Origin: Oscarella lobularis
Taxonomy: Eukaryota; Porifera; Homoscleromorpha; Homosclerophorida; Oscarellidae
Assembly: GCF_947507565.1 (NCBI RefSeq)
Contig: NC_089189.1
Location: 248,001 to 312,000, forward strand
Direction of reading: 5' to 3'
Length of the DNA: 64,000 nt
Position numbers and translations under genes: made by a program. Shown in pieces: positions 1-11,513 of this stretch. A model generated the notes under the pieces. The model did not search any database and was not told the origin of the DNA. It was given only the letters and a program-made list of their open reading frames with translations. Each line of letters begins with the position of its first letter. Position 1 is the first letter of the stretch.

Positions 1-3000
1 TAGTTCTCAGGGTCTAAATAATGAACTGAGGGCCTAATCTTTATTTCTCAAGGCTTAAATAATAGATTGAGGGACAAATCTTTGATTTTTAGGGCCTTAA
101 TATTAAATTGAGGGCCTAATCTTTATTTATCAGGGACTAAATATTAAATTGAGGGCCTAATCTTTATTTCTCAGAGACGAAATATTAAATTGAGGGCTTA
201 ATCTTTAGTTCTCAGGGTCTAAATAATGAACTGAGGGCCTAATCTTTATTTCTCAAGGCCTAAATAATAAATTGGGGCTTAATCTTTATTTCTCAAGGCC
301 TAAACAAAAAATTGAGGGCCTAATCTTTGATTCTTAGGGCCTAAATATTAAATTGAGGGACTAATCTTTAGTTCCCAGGGTCTAAATAATAAACGGAGGG
401 CATAATTTTTATTTTTTAAAGCCTAAATCATAAATTGAGGGCCTAATTTTTATTTCTCAGCGTCTAAATAATAAATTGAGGGCCTAAACTTTGATTCTCA
501 GAACCTAAATATTAAATTGAGAGCCTAATCTTTATTTCTCAAAGCCTAAACAAAAATTGAGGGCCTAATCTTTGATTCTTAGGGCCTAAATATTAAATTG
601 AGGGCCTAATCTTTAGTTCCCAGAGTCTAAATAATAAACTGAGGGCCTAATCTTTATTTCTCAGAGTCTAAATAATAAATTGTGGGCCTAAACTTTGATT
701 CTTAGAGCCTAAATATTAAATTGAGGGCCTAATCTTTATTTATCAGGGCCTAAATATTAAATTGAGGGCCTAATCTTTATTTCTCAAGGCCTAAATAATA
801 AATTGAGCAACAAAACTCTGATTTTTAGGACCTAAATATTAAATTGAGGGCCTAATCTTTATTCTTCAAAGCCTAAATATTAAATCGAGAGACAAAGCTT
901 TATTTCCCAGGGTCTAAATAATAAACTGAGGGCCTAATCTTTATTTCTCAAGGCCTAAATAAAAAATTGAAGGCAAAATCATTGATTTTTAGAACCTAAA
1001 TATCAAATTGAGGGCCTAATCTTTATTTCTCAGGGTTTAAATCATAAATTGAGGGCCTAATCTTTATTTCTCAGGTTGTAAATAATAAATTGAGGGCCTA
1101 AACTTTGATTCTTAGAGCCTAAATATTAAATTGAGGACCTAATCTTTATTTATCAAGGCCTAAATATTAAATTGAGGGCCTAATCTTTATTTCTCAGCGT
1201 CTAAATAATATATGGAGGACAAAATCTTTGATTTTTAGGGCCTAAATATTAAATTGAGGGCCTAATCTTTATTTTTCAGAGACTAAATATTAAATTGAGG
1301 GCCTAATCTTTAGTTCTCAGGGTTTAAATAATGAACTGAGGGCCTAATCTTTATTTCTCAAGGCCTAAATAATAAATTGGGGCTTAATCTTTATTTCTCA
1401 AGGCCTAAACAAAAAATTGAGGGCCTAATCTTTTGATTCTTAGGGCCTAAATATTAAATTGAGGGCCTAATCTTTAGTTCACAGGGTCTAAATAATAAAC
1501 TGAGGGCCTAATCTTTATTTTTTAAAGCCTAAATCATAAATTGAGGGCCTAATTTTTATTTCTCAGCGTCTAAATAATAAATTGAGGACCTAAACTTTGA
1601 TTCTCAGAGCCTAAATATTAAATTGATGGCCTAATCTTTATTTCTCAAGGCCTAAATAATAAATTGAGCGACAAATCTCTGATTTTTAGGGCCTAAATAT
1701 TAAATTGAGGGCCTAATCTTTATTCCTCAAAGCCTAAATATTAAATTGAGGGACAAAGCTTTATTTCCCAGGGTCTAAATAATAAACTGAGGGCCTAATC
1801 TTTATTTCTCAGGGTCTAAATAATAAATTGTGGGCCTAAACATTGATTCTTAGAGCCTAAATATTAAATTGAGGGCCTAATCTTTATTTATCAGGGCCTA
1901 AATATTAAATTGAGGGCCTAATCTTTATTTCTCAAGGCCTAAATAATAAATTGAGCGACAAAACTCTGATTTTTAGGGCCTAAATATTAAATTGAGGGCC
2001 TAATCTTTATTCTTCAAAGCCTAAATATTAAATCGAGAGACAGAGCTTTATTTCCCAGGGTCTAAATAATAAACTGAGGGCCTAATCTTTATTTCTCAAG
2101 GCCTAAATAATAGATTGAGGGACAAATCTTTTATTTTTAGAGCCTTAATATTAAATTGAGGGCCTAATCTTTATTTATCAGGACCTAAATATTAAATTGA
2201 GGGCCTAATCTTTAGTTCCAAGGGTCTAAATAATAAACTGAGGGCATAATTTTTATTTTTTAAAGCCTAAATCATAAATTGAGGGCCTAATTTTTATTTC
2301 TCAGGATCTAAATAATAAATTGTGGGCCTAAACTTTGATTCTTAGAACTTAAATATTAAATTGAGGTACTAACCCTTATTTCTGAGGGCCTAAATAATAA
2401 ACTGAGGGCCTAATCTTTATTTCTCAAGGCCTAAATAATAAATTGAGGGACAAATCTTTGATTTTTAGAACCTTAATATTAAATTGAGGGCCTAATCTTT
2501 ATTTCTCAAGGCCTAAATAATAAATTGAGCGACAAAACTCTGATTTTTAAAGCCTAATTATTAAATTGAGGGCCTAATCTTTATTCTTCAAAGCCTAAAT
2601 ATTAAATCGAGAGACAAAGCTTTATTTCCCAGGGTCTAAATAATAAACTGAGGGCCTAATCTTTATTTCTCAAGGCCTAAATAAAAAATTGAAGGCAAAA
2701 TCATTGATTTTTAGAACCTAAATATCAAATTGAGGGCCTAATCTTTATTTCTCAGGGTTTAAATCATAAATTGAGGGCCTAATCTTTATTTCTCAGGTTG
2801 TAAATAATAAATTGAGGGCCTAATCTTTATTTCTCAGGTTGTAAATAATAAATTGAGGGCCTAAACTTTGATTCTTAGAGCCTAAATATTAAATTGAGGG
2901 CCTAATCTTTATTTCTCAAGGCCTAAATATTAAATTGAGGGCCTAATCTTTATTTCTCAGCGTCTAAATAATATATGGAGGACAAAATCTTTATTTCTCA

Positions 3001-6000
3001 GGGTTTAAATCATAAATTGAGGGCCTAATCTTTATTACGCAATGCATAAATAATAAATTGAGGGCCTAATCTTTGATTCTTAGAGCCTAAATATGAAATT
3101 GAGGGCCTAATCTTCATTTCTCAGGACATAAATATTAAATGGAGGGCCTAATCTTTATTTCTGAGGGCCTAAATAATAAATTAAGGGCCTAATCTTTATT
3201 TCTGAGGGCCTAAATAACAAATTAAGAAACAAATCTTTGATTTTTAGGGCCTAAATATTAAATTGAAAGCCTAATCTTTATTTTTCAGAGACTAAATATT
3301 AAATTTAGGGCCTAATCTTTAGTTCTCAGGGTCTAAATAATGAACTGAGGGCCTAATCTTTATTTCTCAAGGCCTAAATAATAAATTGGGGCTTAATCTT
3401 TATTTCTCAAGGCCTAAACAAAAAATTGAGGGCCTAATCTTTGATTCTTAGGGCCTAAATATTAAATTGAGGGCCTAATCTTTAGTTCACAGGGTCTAAA
3501 TAATAAACTGAGGGCATAATTTTTATTTTCTAAAGCCTAAATCATAATTTGAGGGCCTAATTTTTATTTCTCAGCGTCTAAATAATAAATTGAGGACCTA
3601 AACTTTGATTCTCAGGGCCTAAATATTAAATTGATGGCCTAATCTTTATTTCTCAAGGCCTAAATAATAAATTGAGCGACAAATCTCTGATTTTTAGGGC
3701 CTAAATATTAAATTGAGGGCCTAATCTTTAGTTCACAGGGTCTAAATAATAAACTGAGGGCATAATTTTTATTTTCTAAAGCCTAAATCATAATTTGAGG
3801 GCCTCATTTTTATTTCTCAGCGTCTAAATAATAAATTGAGGACCTAAACTTTGATTCTCAGGGCCTAAATATTAAATTGATGGCCTAATCTTTATTTCTC
3901 AAGGCCTAAATAATAAATTGAGCGACAAAACTCTGATTTTTAGGGCCTAAATATTAAATTGAGGGCCTAATCTTTAGTTCACAGGGTCTAAATAATAAAC
4001 TGAGGGCCTAATCTTTATTTCACAAGGCCTAAATAATAGATTGAGGGACAAATCTTTGATTTTTAGGGCCTTAATATTAAATTGAGGGCTTAATCTTTAT
4101 TTTTCAGGACCTAAATATTAAATTGAGAGCCTCATCTTTATTTCTCAGGGCCTAGATATTAAATTGAGGGCCTAATCTTTATTTTTCAGGGCATAAATAT
4201 TGAATTGAGGGCCTAAACTCTATTTCTCAAGGCCTAAATAAAAAATTGAAAGCAAAATCATTGATTTTTAGAACCTAAATATCAAATTGAGGGCCTAATC
4301 TTTATTTCTCAGGGTTTAAATCATAAATTGAGGGCCTAATCTTTATTTCTCAGGTTGTAAATAATAAATTGAGGGCCTAAACTTTGATTCTTAGAGCCTA
4401 AATATTAAATTGAGGACCTAATCTTTATTTATCAAGGCCTAAATATTAAATTGAGGGCCTAATCTTTATTTCTCAGCGTCTAAATAATATATGGAGGACA
4501 AAATCTTTGATTTTTAGGGCCTAAATATTAAATTGAGGGCCTAATCTTTATTTTTCAAAGACTAAATATTAAATTGAGGGCCTAATCTTTAGTTCTCAGG
4601 GTCTAAATAATGAACTGAGGGCCTAATCTTTATTTCTCAAGGCCTAAATAATAAATTGGGGCTTAATCTTTATTTCTCAAGGCCTAAACAAAAAATTGAG
4701 GGCCTAATCTTTGATTCTTAGGGCCTAAATATTAAATTGAGGGCCTAATCTTTAGTTCACAGGGTCTAAATAATAAACTGAGGGCATAATTTTTATTTTC
4801 TAAAGCCTAAATCATAATTTGAAGGCCTAATTTTTATTTCTCAGCGTCTAAATAATAAATTGAGGACCTAAACTTTGATTCTCAGGGCCTAAATATTAAA
4901 TTGATGGCCTAATCTTTATTTCTCAAGGCCTAAATAATAAATTGAGCGACAAATCTCTGATTTTTAGGGCCTAAATATTAAATTGAGGGCCTAATCTTTA
5001 TTCCTCAAAGCCTAAATATTAAATTGAGGGACAAAGCTTTATTTCCCAGGGTCTAAATAATAAACTGAGGGCCTAATCTTTATTTCTCAGGGTCTAAATA
5101 ATAAATTGTGGGCCTAAACATTGATTCTTAGAGCCTAAATATTAAATTGAGGGCCTAATCTTTATTTATCAGGGCCTAAATATTAAATTGAGGGCCTAAT
5201 CTTTATTTCTCAAGGCCTAAATAATAAATTGAGCGACAAAATTCTGATTTTTAGGGCCTAAATATTAAATTGAGGGCCTAATCTTTATTCTTCAAAGCCT
5301 AAATATTAAATCGAGAGACAGAGCTTTATTTCCCAGGGTCTAAATAATAAACTGAGGGCCTAATCTTTATTTCTCAAGGCCTAAATAATAGATTGAGGGA
5401 CAAATCTTTTATTTTTAGGGCCTTAATATTAAATTGAGGGCCTAATCTTTATTTATCAGGACCTAAATATTAAATTGAGGGCCTAATCTTTAGTTCCAAG
5501 GGTCTAAATAATAAACTGAGGGCATAATTTTTATTTTTTAAAGCCTAAATCATAAATTGAGGGCCTAATTTTTATTTCTCAGGATCTAAATAATAAATTG
5601 TGGGCCTAAACTTTGATTCTTAGAACTTAAATATTAAATTGAGGTACTAACCCTTATTTCTGAGGGCCTAAATAATAAACTGAGGGCCTAATCTTTATTT
5701 CTCAAGGCCTAAATAATAAATTGAGGGACAAATCTTTGATTTTTAGAACCTTAATATTAAATTGAGGGCCTAATCTTTATTTCTCAAGGCCTAAATAATA
5801 AATTGAGCGACAAAACTCTGATTTTTAAAGCCTAAATATTAAATTGAGGGCCTAATCTTTATTCTTCAAAGCCTAAATATTAAATCGAGAGACAAAGCTT
5901 TATTTCCCAGGGTCTAAATAATAAACTGAGGGCCTAATCTTTATTTCTCAAGGCCTAAATAATAGATTGAGGGACAAATCTTTGATTTTTAGGGCCTTAA

Positions 6001-9000
6001 TATTAAATTGAGGGCCTAATCTTTGTTTTTCGAGACCTAAATATTAAATTGAGGGCCTAATCTTTATTTCTCAGGTTGTAAATAATAAATTGAGGGCCTA
6101 AACTTTGATTCTTAGAGCCTAAATATTAAATTGAGGACCTAATCTTTATTTATCAAGGCCTAAATATTAAATTGAGGGCCTAATCTTTATTTCTCAGCGT
6201 CTAAATAATATATGGAGGACAAAATCTTTGATTTTTAGGGCCTAAATATTAAATTGAGGGCCTAATCTTTATTTTTCAGAGACTAAATATTAAATTGAGG
6301 GCCTAATCTTTAGTTCTCAGGGTCTAAATAATGAACTGAGGGCCTAATCTTTATTTCTCAAGGCCTAAATAATAAATTGGGGCTTAATCTTTATTTCTCA
6401 AGGCCTAAACAAAAAATTGAGGGCCTAATCTTTGATTCTTAGGGCCTAAATATTAAATTGAGGGCCTAATCTTTAGTTCACAGGGTCTAAATAATAAACT
6501 GAGGGCATAATTTTTATTTTCTAAAGCCTAAATCATAATTTGAAGGCCTAATTTTTATTTCTCAGCGTCTAAATAATAAATTGAGGACCTAAACTTTGAT
6601 TCTCAGGGCCTAAATATTAAATTGATGGCCTAATCTTTATTTCTCAAGGCCTAAATAATAAATTGAGCGACAAATCTCTGATTTTTAGGGCCTAAATATT
6701 AAATTGAGGGCCTAATCTTTATTCCTCAAAGCCTAAATATTAAATTGAGGGACAAAGCTTTATTTCCCAGGGTCTAAATAATAAACTGAGGGCCTAATCT
6801 TTATTTCTCAGGGTCTAAATAATAAATTGTGGGCCTAAACATTGATTCTTAGAGCCTAAATATTAAATTGAGGGCCTAATCTTTATTTATCAGGGCCTAA
6901 ATATTAAATTGAGGGCCTAATCTTTATTTCTCAAGGCCTAAATAATAAATTGAGCGACAAAACTCTGATTTTTAGGGCCTAAATATTAAATTGAGGGCCT
7001 AATCTTTATTCTTCAAAGCCTAAATATTAAATCGAGAGACAGAGCTTTATTTCCCAGGGTCTAAATAATAAACTGAGGGCCTAATCTTTATTTCTCAAGG
7101 CCTAAATAATAGATTGAGGGACAAATCTTTTATTTTTAGGGCCTTAATATTAAATTGAGGGCCTAATCTTTATTTATCAGGACCTAAATATTAAATTGAG
7201 GGCCTAATCTTTAGTTCCAAGGGTCTAAATAATAAACTGAGGGCATAATTTTTATTTTTTAAAGCCTAAATCATAAATTGAGGGCCTAATTTTTATTTCT
7301 CAGGATCTAAATAATATATGGAGGACAAAATCTTTATTTCTCAGGGTTTAAATCATAAATTGAGGGCCTAATCTTTATTACGCAAGGCATAAATAATAAA
7401 TTGAGGGCCTAATCTTTGATTCTTAGAGCCTAAATATGAAATTGAGGGCCTAATCTTTATTTCTCAGGACCTAAAAATTGAGGGCCTAATCTTCATTTCT
7501 CAGGACATAAATATTAAATGGAGGGCCTAATCTTTATTTCTGAGGGCCTAAATAATAAATTAAGGGCCTAATCTTTATTTCTGAGGGCCTAAATAACAAA
7601 TTAAGAAACAAATCTTTGATTTTTAGGGCCTAAATATTAAATTGAAAGCCTAATCTTTATTTTTCAGAGACTAAATATTAAATTTAGGGCCTAATCTTTA
7701 GTTCTCAGGGTCTAAATAATGAACTGAGGGCCTAATCTTTATTTCTCAAGGCCTAAATAATAAATTGGGGCTTAATCTTTATTTCTCAAGGCCTAAACAA
7801 AAAATTGAGGGCCTAATCTTTGATTCTTAGGGCCTAAATATTAAATTGAGGGCCTAATCTTTAGTTCACAGGGTCTAAATAATAAACTGAGGGCATAATT
7901 TTTATTTTCTAAAGCCTAAATCATAATTTGAGGGCCTAATTTTTATTTCTCAGCGTCTAAATAATAAATTGAGGACCTAAACTTTGATTCTCAGGGCCTA
8001 AATATTAAATTGATGGCCTAATCTTTATTTCTCAAGGCCTAAATAATAAATTGAGCGACAAATCTCTGATTTTTAGGGCCTAAATATTAAATTGAGGGCC
8101 TAATCTTTATTCCTCAAAGCCTATATATTAAATTGAGGGACAAAGATTTATTTCCCAGGGTCTAAATAATAAACTGAGGGCCTAATCTTTATTTCTCAGG
8201 GTCTAAATAATAAATTGTGGGCCTAAACATTGATTCTTAGAGCCTAAATATTAAATTGAGGGCCTCATCTTTATTTCTCAGGGCCTAAATATTAAATTGA
8301 GGGCCTAATCTTTATTTTTCAGGGCATAAATATTGAATTGAGGGCCTAAACTTTATTTCTCAAGGCCTAAATAAAAAATTTAGGGCAAAATCTTTGATTT
8401 TTAGAACCTAAATATTAAATTGAGGGCCAAATCTTTATTTCTCAGGGTTTAAATCATAAATTGAGGGCCTAATCTTTATTTCTCAGGGTGTAAATAATAA
8501 ATTGAGGGCCTAAACTTTGATTCTTAGAGCCTAAATATTAAATTGAGGGCCTAATCTTTATTTCTCAGCTTCTAAATAATATATGGAGGACAAAATCTTT
8601 GATTTTTAGAGCCTAAATATTAAATTGAGGGCCTAATCTTTATTCTTCAAAGCCTAAATATTAAATCGAGAGACAAAGCTTTATTTCCCAGGGTCTAAAT
8701 AATAAACTGAGGGCCTAATCTTTATTTTTTAAAGCATAAATCATAAATTGAGGGCCTCATTTTTATTTCTCAGCGTCTAAATAATAAATTGAGGGCCTAA
8801 ACTTTGATTCTCAGGGCCTAAATATTAAATTGAGGGCCTAATCTTTATTTTTACAAGGCCTAAATAATAAATTGAGCAACAAAACTCTGATTTTTAGGGC
8901 CTAAATATTAAATTGAGGGCCTAATCTTTATTCTTCAAAGCCTAAATATTAAATCGAGAGACAAAGCTTTATTTCCCAGGGTCTAAATAATAAACTGAGG

Positions 9001-9765
9001 GCCTAATCTTTATTTCTCAAGGCCTAAATAATAGATTGAGGGACAATCTTTGATTTTTAGGGCCCTAATATTAAATTGAGGGCCTAATCTTTATTTTTCG
9101 AGACCTAAATATTAAATTGAGGGCCTCATCTTTATTTCTCAGGGCCTAAATATTAAATTGAGGGCCTAATCTTTATTTTTCAGGGCATAAATATTGAATT
9201 GAGGGCCTAAACTTTATTTCTCAAGGCCTAAATAAAAAATTGAGGGCAAAATCTTTGATTTTTAGAACATGAATATTAAATTGAGGGCCAAATCTTTATT
9301 TCTAAGGGTTTAAATCATAAATTGAGGGCCTAATCTTTATTTCTCAGGGTGTAAATAATAAATTGAGGGCCTAAACTTTGATTCTTAGAGCCTAAATATT
9401 AAATTGAGGGTCTAATCTTTATTTATCAGGGCCTAAATATTAAATTGAGGGCCTAATCTTTATTTCTCAGCGTCTAAATAATATATGGAGGGCAAAATCT
9501 TTGATTTTTAGGGCCTAAATATTAAATTGAGGGCCTAATCTTTATTTTTCAGAGACTAAATATTAAATTGAGGGCTTAATCTTTAGTTCTCAGGGTCTAA
9601 ATAATGAACAGAGAGCATAATTTTTATTTTTTAAAGCCTAAATCATAAATTGAGGGCCTAATTTTTATTTCTCAGTGTCTAAATAATAAATTGAGGGCCT
9701 AAACTTTGATTCTCAGGGCCTAAATAATAAATTGAGGGCCTAATCTTTAATTCTTAGGGCCTTAA
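1..9765. repeat. AT-rich satellite array, ~41-bp monomer with higher-order repeats
   Basis: The stretch is built from diverged copies of a 40-41 bp monomer whose core reads TTGAGGGCCTAATCTTT followed by ATTTCTCAGGGCCTAAAT. Monomer types (starting GAGGGCC, GAGCGACA, GAGGACAAAA, TGTGGGCC) recur in a fixed order, so higher-order units exist. One is about 1721 bp: the stretch from about 4480 recurs nearly unchanged from about 6201, and its start resembles 1201. Both strands are full of stop codons and no gene was found. It ends abruptly near 9765 against unique sequence. It could be pericentromeric, subtelomeric or interstitial; the sequence does not decide. Confidence 0.93.
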
Positions 9766-10048
9766 GTCACTCTATAGTATTCAGGGTTCTGCCAAGGATT
9801 ATTCTGTATGGGAAGAGGGGTCTGGAAGCAAAGTCATAAATAAAGTGCAAGCGTTCAAATGTTCGAAAATTACCAGCCGTAAAATTACCAGCTATATAAT
9901 TACCACGCTGTAACACTTAAAATGGATGCATCCCGACCGAAAATGGATGCATCCATTTAATGAATGTCCAAGCGGATACTGTACACAACTTTTTACAGTA
10001 GTATGGGGCGAGGGTCAACGCATGCCAACCATTGAACCCTGACTGTAC
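9766..10048. other. unique intergenic sequence, no gene seen
   Basis: Non-repetitive sequence between the satellite and the 3' end of the minus-strand gene. It holds a short duplicated motif (AATGGATGCATCC twice near 9920-9956) and a run of TTACCA motifs near 9870-9905. I see no coding potential. Confidence 0.6.
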
Positions 10049-10669
10049 TCACTTTTCTTGATTCAAATGCTTATCTCTTCTATGTCTCTCAACTATTCTA
10101 GTCTTCATGTGACCAAATTCCGCCTATAGAAAAAAATATTCAAAATGCTCTAATTTCCTTTTTTGACACCGTACCAAAACGTTTCTCTTTAAATCCAGTG
10201 TCCAAGTGTCGAGTTGATGATCGAGTCGTTCCATATCTTCGTCTACGTCATCACCCCTGCGTTCTGATTGGCCAGGAGACGATTGATCTTGCCCTTCGTC
10301 CATTTCCAGTGGAAGTGTGACGCGTGGAGGAGGCGGAGGTGGAGGCGAGAGCAGATTTTCTTAAAAGTTCACTATCTTTACTTTTCTCGTAATTTTGGCG
10401 TTTGTACCTGATTCTACCGACGTCGAGGACGTGTTCGCCTCTTCGTCATCGTCCACTGTGATGTGCTGACCGCGTAACATCACGTCGTCTTTCGATAGAG
10501 GCGATTGGCGCTTCGCTGCGTTCGGTGGAAAGGAGGCGGGGTCCCATTTCGGCGTTACGACGGCGTAGCGAAGGATTTCGTCGTATTCCTCTTGTAGGCG
10601 AGTCGATACTGAACTGCCGCGAGAGTCGTCGCCGCCTGCAGGCGATGAAACCGTCGAAAGAGAGGACAT
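10049..10669 (-). CDS. uncharacterised 173-aa coiled-coil-like protein, three exons
   Basis: Exons on the minus strand are 10669-10408, 10359-10175 and 10123-10049, with GT-AG introns in compatible phase, ending EK-stop. The protein starts MSSLSTVSS. It has an acidic/Ser-rich middle, a proline run (SPPPPPPPR) at the start of exon 2, and a charged helical C-terminal third containing MERLDHQLDTWTLDLKRN and KTRIVERHRR. The pattern of conserved-looking Leu/Trp spacing suggests a real coiled-coil protein, but I do not recognise the family. It is divergent from NDUFA12, with 83 bp between start codons, so the two probably share a promoter. The single open frame in exon 1 would otherwise run only to 10361; the spliced version gives a longer consistent reading. 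Confidence 0.62.
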
Positions 10670-10752
10670 GAGAAATTCAAACGGCGTCCGTTACTAGAGC
10701 ATAGCGTACGTTACACAAACAATAGAAAGTCACTCACGTGATACCTAAAAGT
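10670..10752. promoter_or_regulatory. 83-bp divergent promoter with TCACGTGA E-box
   Basis: This interval separates the start codons of the minus-strand coiled-coil gene and NDUFA12. It contains the palindrome TCACGTGA at 10734-10741, 11 bp before the NDUFA12 ATG. The same octamer lies upstream of several other genes in the window. Function is inferred from position and recurrence. Confidence 0.5.
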
Positions 10753-11302
10753 ATGGCGAGACGTCCGCTCCTGAATCTCGGCCATTTACTGCGAACCGTA
10801 CGCGACGCAGGGGGAGTATGGAACGTCATAAAGCGACTGAGTCGGTAAGACGGTATACGAATGCAAACGAGGCCCCTTTCGAGGTGCATTTCAGCGACGG
10901 CCCCGCGGAAATTCGCGCCGGCCAGCTCGTGGGAACAGACGACTACGGAAACAAATACTACGAAAATAAAAACTACATTTGGAGTAATTTTTAGACACTC
11001 GACAAGCCATTTAGATGACTGAATTTTAGGTCGTCATCGTTGGATCGACTTCGCAAAGTGGAAAGACTTCGACGCGAGTCAAGTGCCTCCGGAATGGTAA
11101 AAAAATCGATTTGGTGCTTATTTTGCGATATTTCATTCAAAGGCACGGCTGGCTTCATTCAATGACCGATGATCCGCCGACGAAAGTTCCTCCAGTGAAG
11201 CGGAAGTTTCGTCAAGATCACGTGGAAAACGTCAGTGGAACGAGTCGTCAGTATGTGCCGTACAGCACTACAAGGCAAAAGATTCAGTCATGGGAACCTT
11301 GA
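10753..11302 (+). CDS. NDUFA12: NADH dehydrogenase 1 alpha subcomplex subunit 12
   Basis: Accessory subunit (B17.2) of mitochondrial complex I. Four exons, 10753-10844, 10895-10983, 11030-11096 and 11143-11302, give 135 aa with phases agreeing at every GT-AG junction. Family hallmarks seen are [14 protein letters not shown], the RHRW motif at the exon 2/3 junction, [18 protein letters not shown] and the C-terminal [15 protein letters not shown]. The length is close to the usual ~145 aa. A polyadenylation signal AATAAA lies at 11326-11331. The first ATG opens a short N-terminal stretch like the family's amphipathic N-terminus. Identification is secure. Confidence 0.95.
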
Positions 11303-11513
11303 TTCTTTTGTATATATATTGAATGAATAAATAATCCTGTCCGGGCGCCAAGTCTAGTCGATATCCCGTACTAATTTTAGCGGGTCTCTCCAAAGAAGAA
11401 GCCGTCATCTCGCCTTTTGACCGCGATTCACAGCATCCAAGTCGACGCATGCTCGCCTAACCGCGATCGAAATCGGGACCCCATCCGAGGAACCGAGCCA
11501 AAGCCTTCCACCA

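Noticed and set aside
1..9765. TTAGGG occurrences as possible telomere repeat
   Set aside because: TTAGGG appears singly inside a 41-bp monomer and never in tandem.
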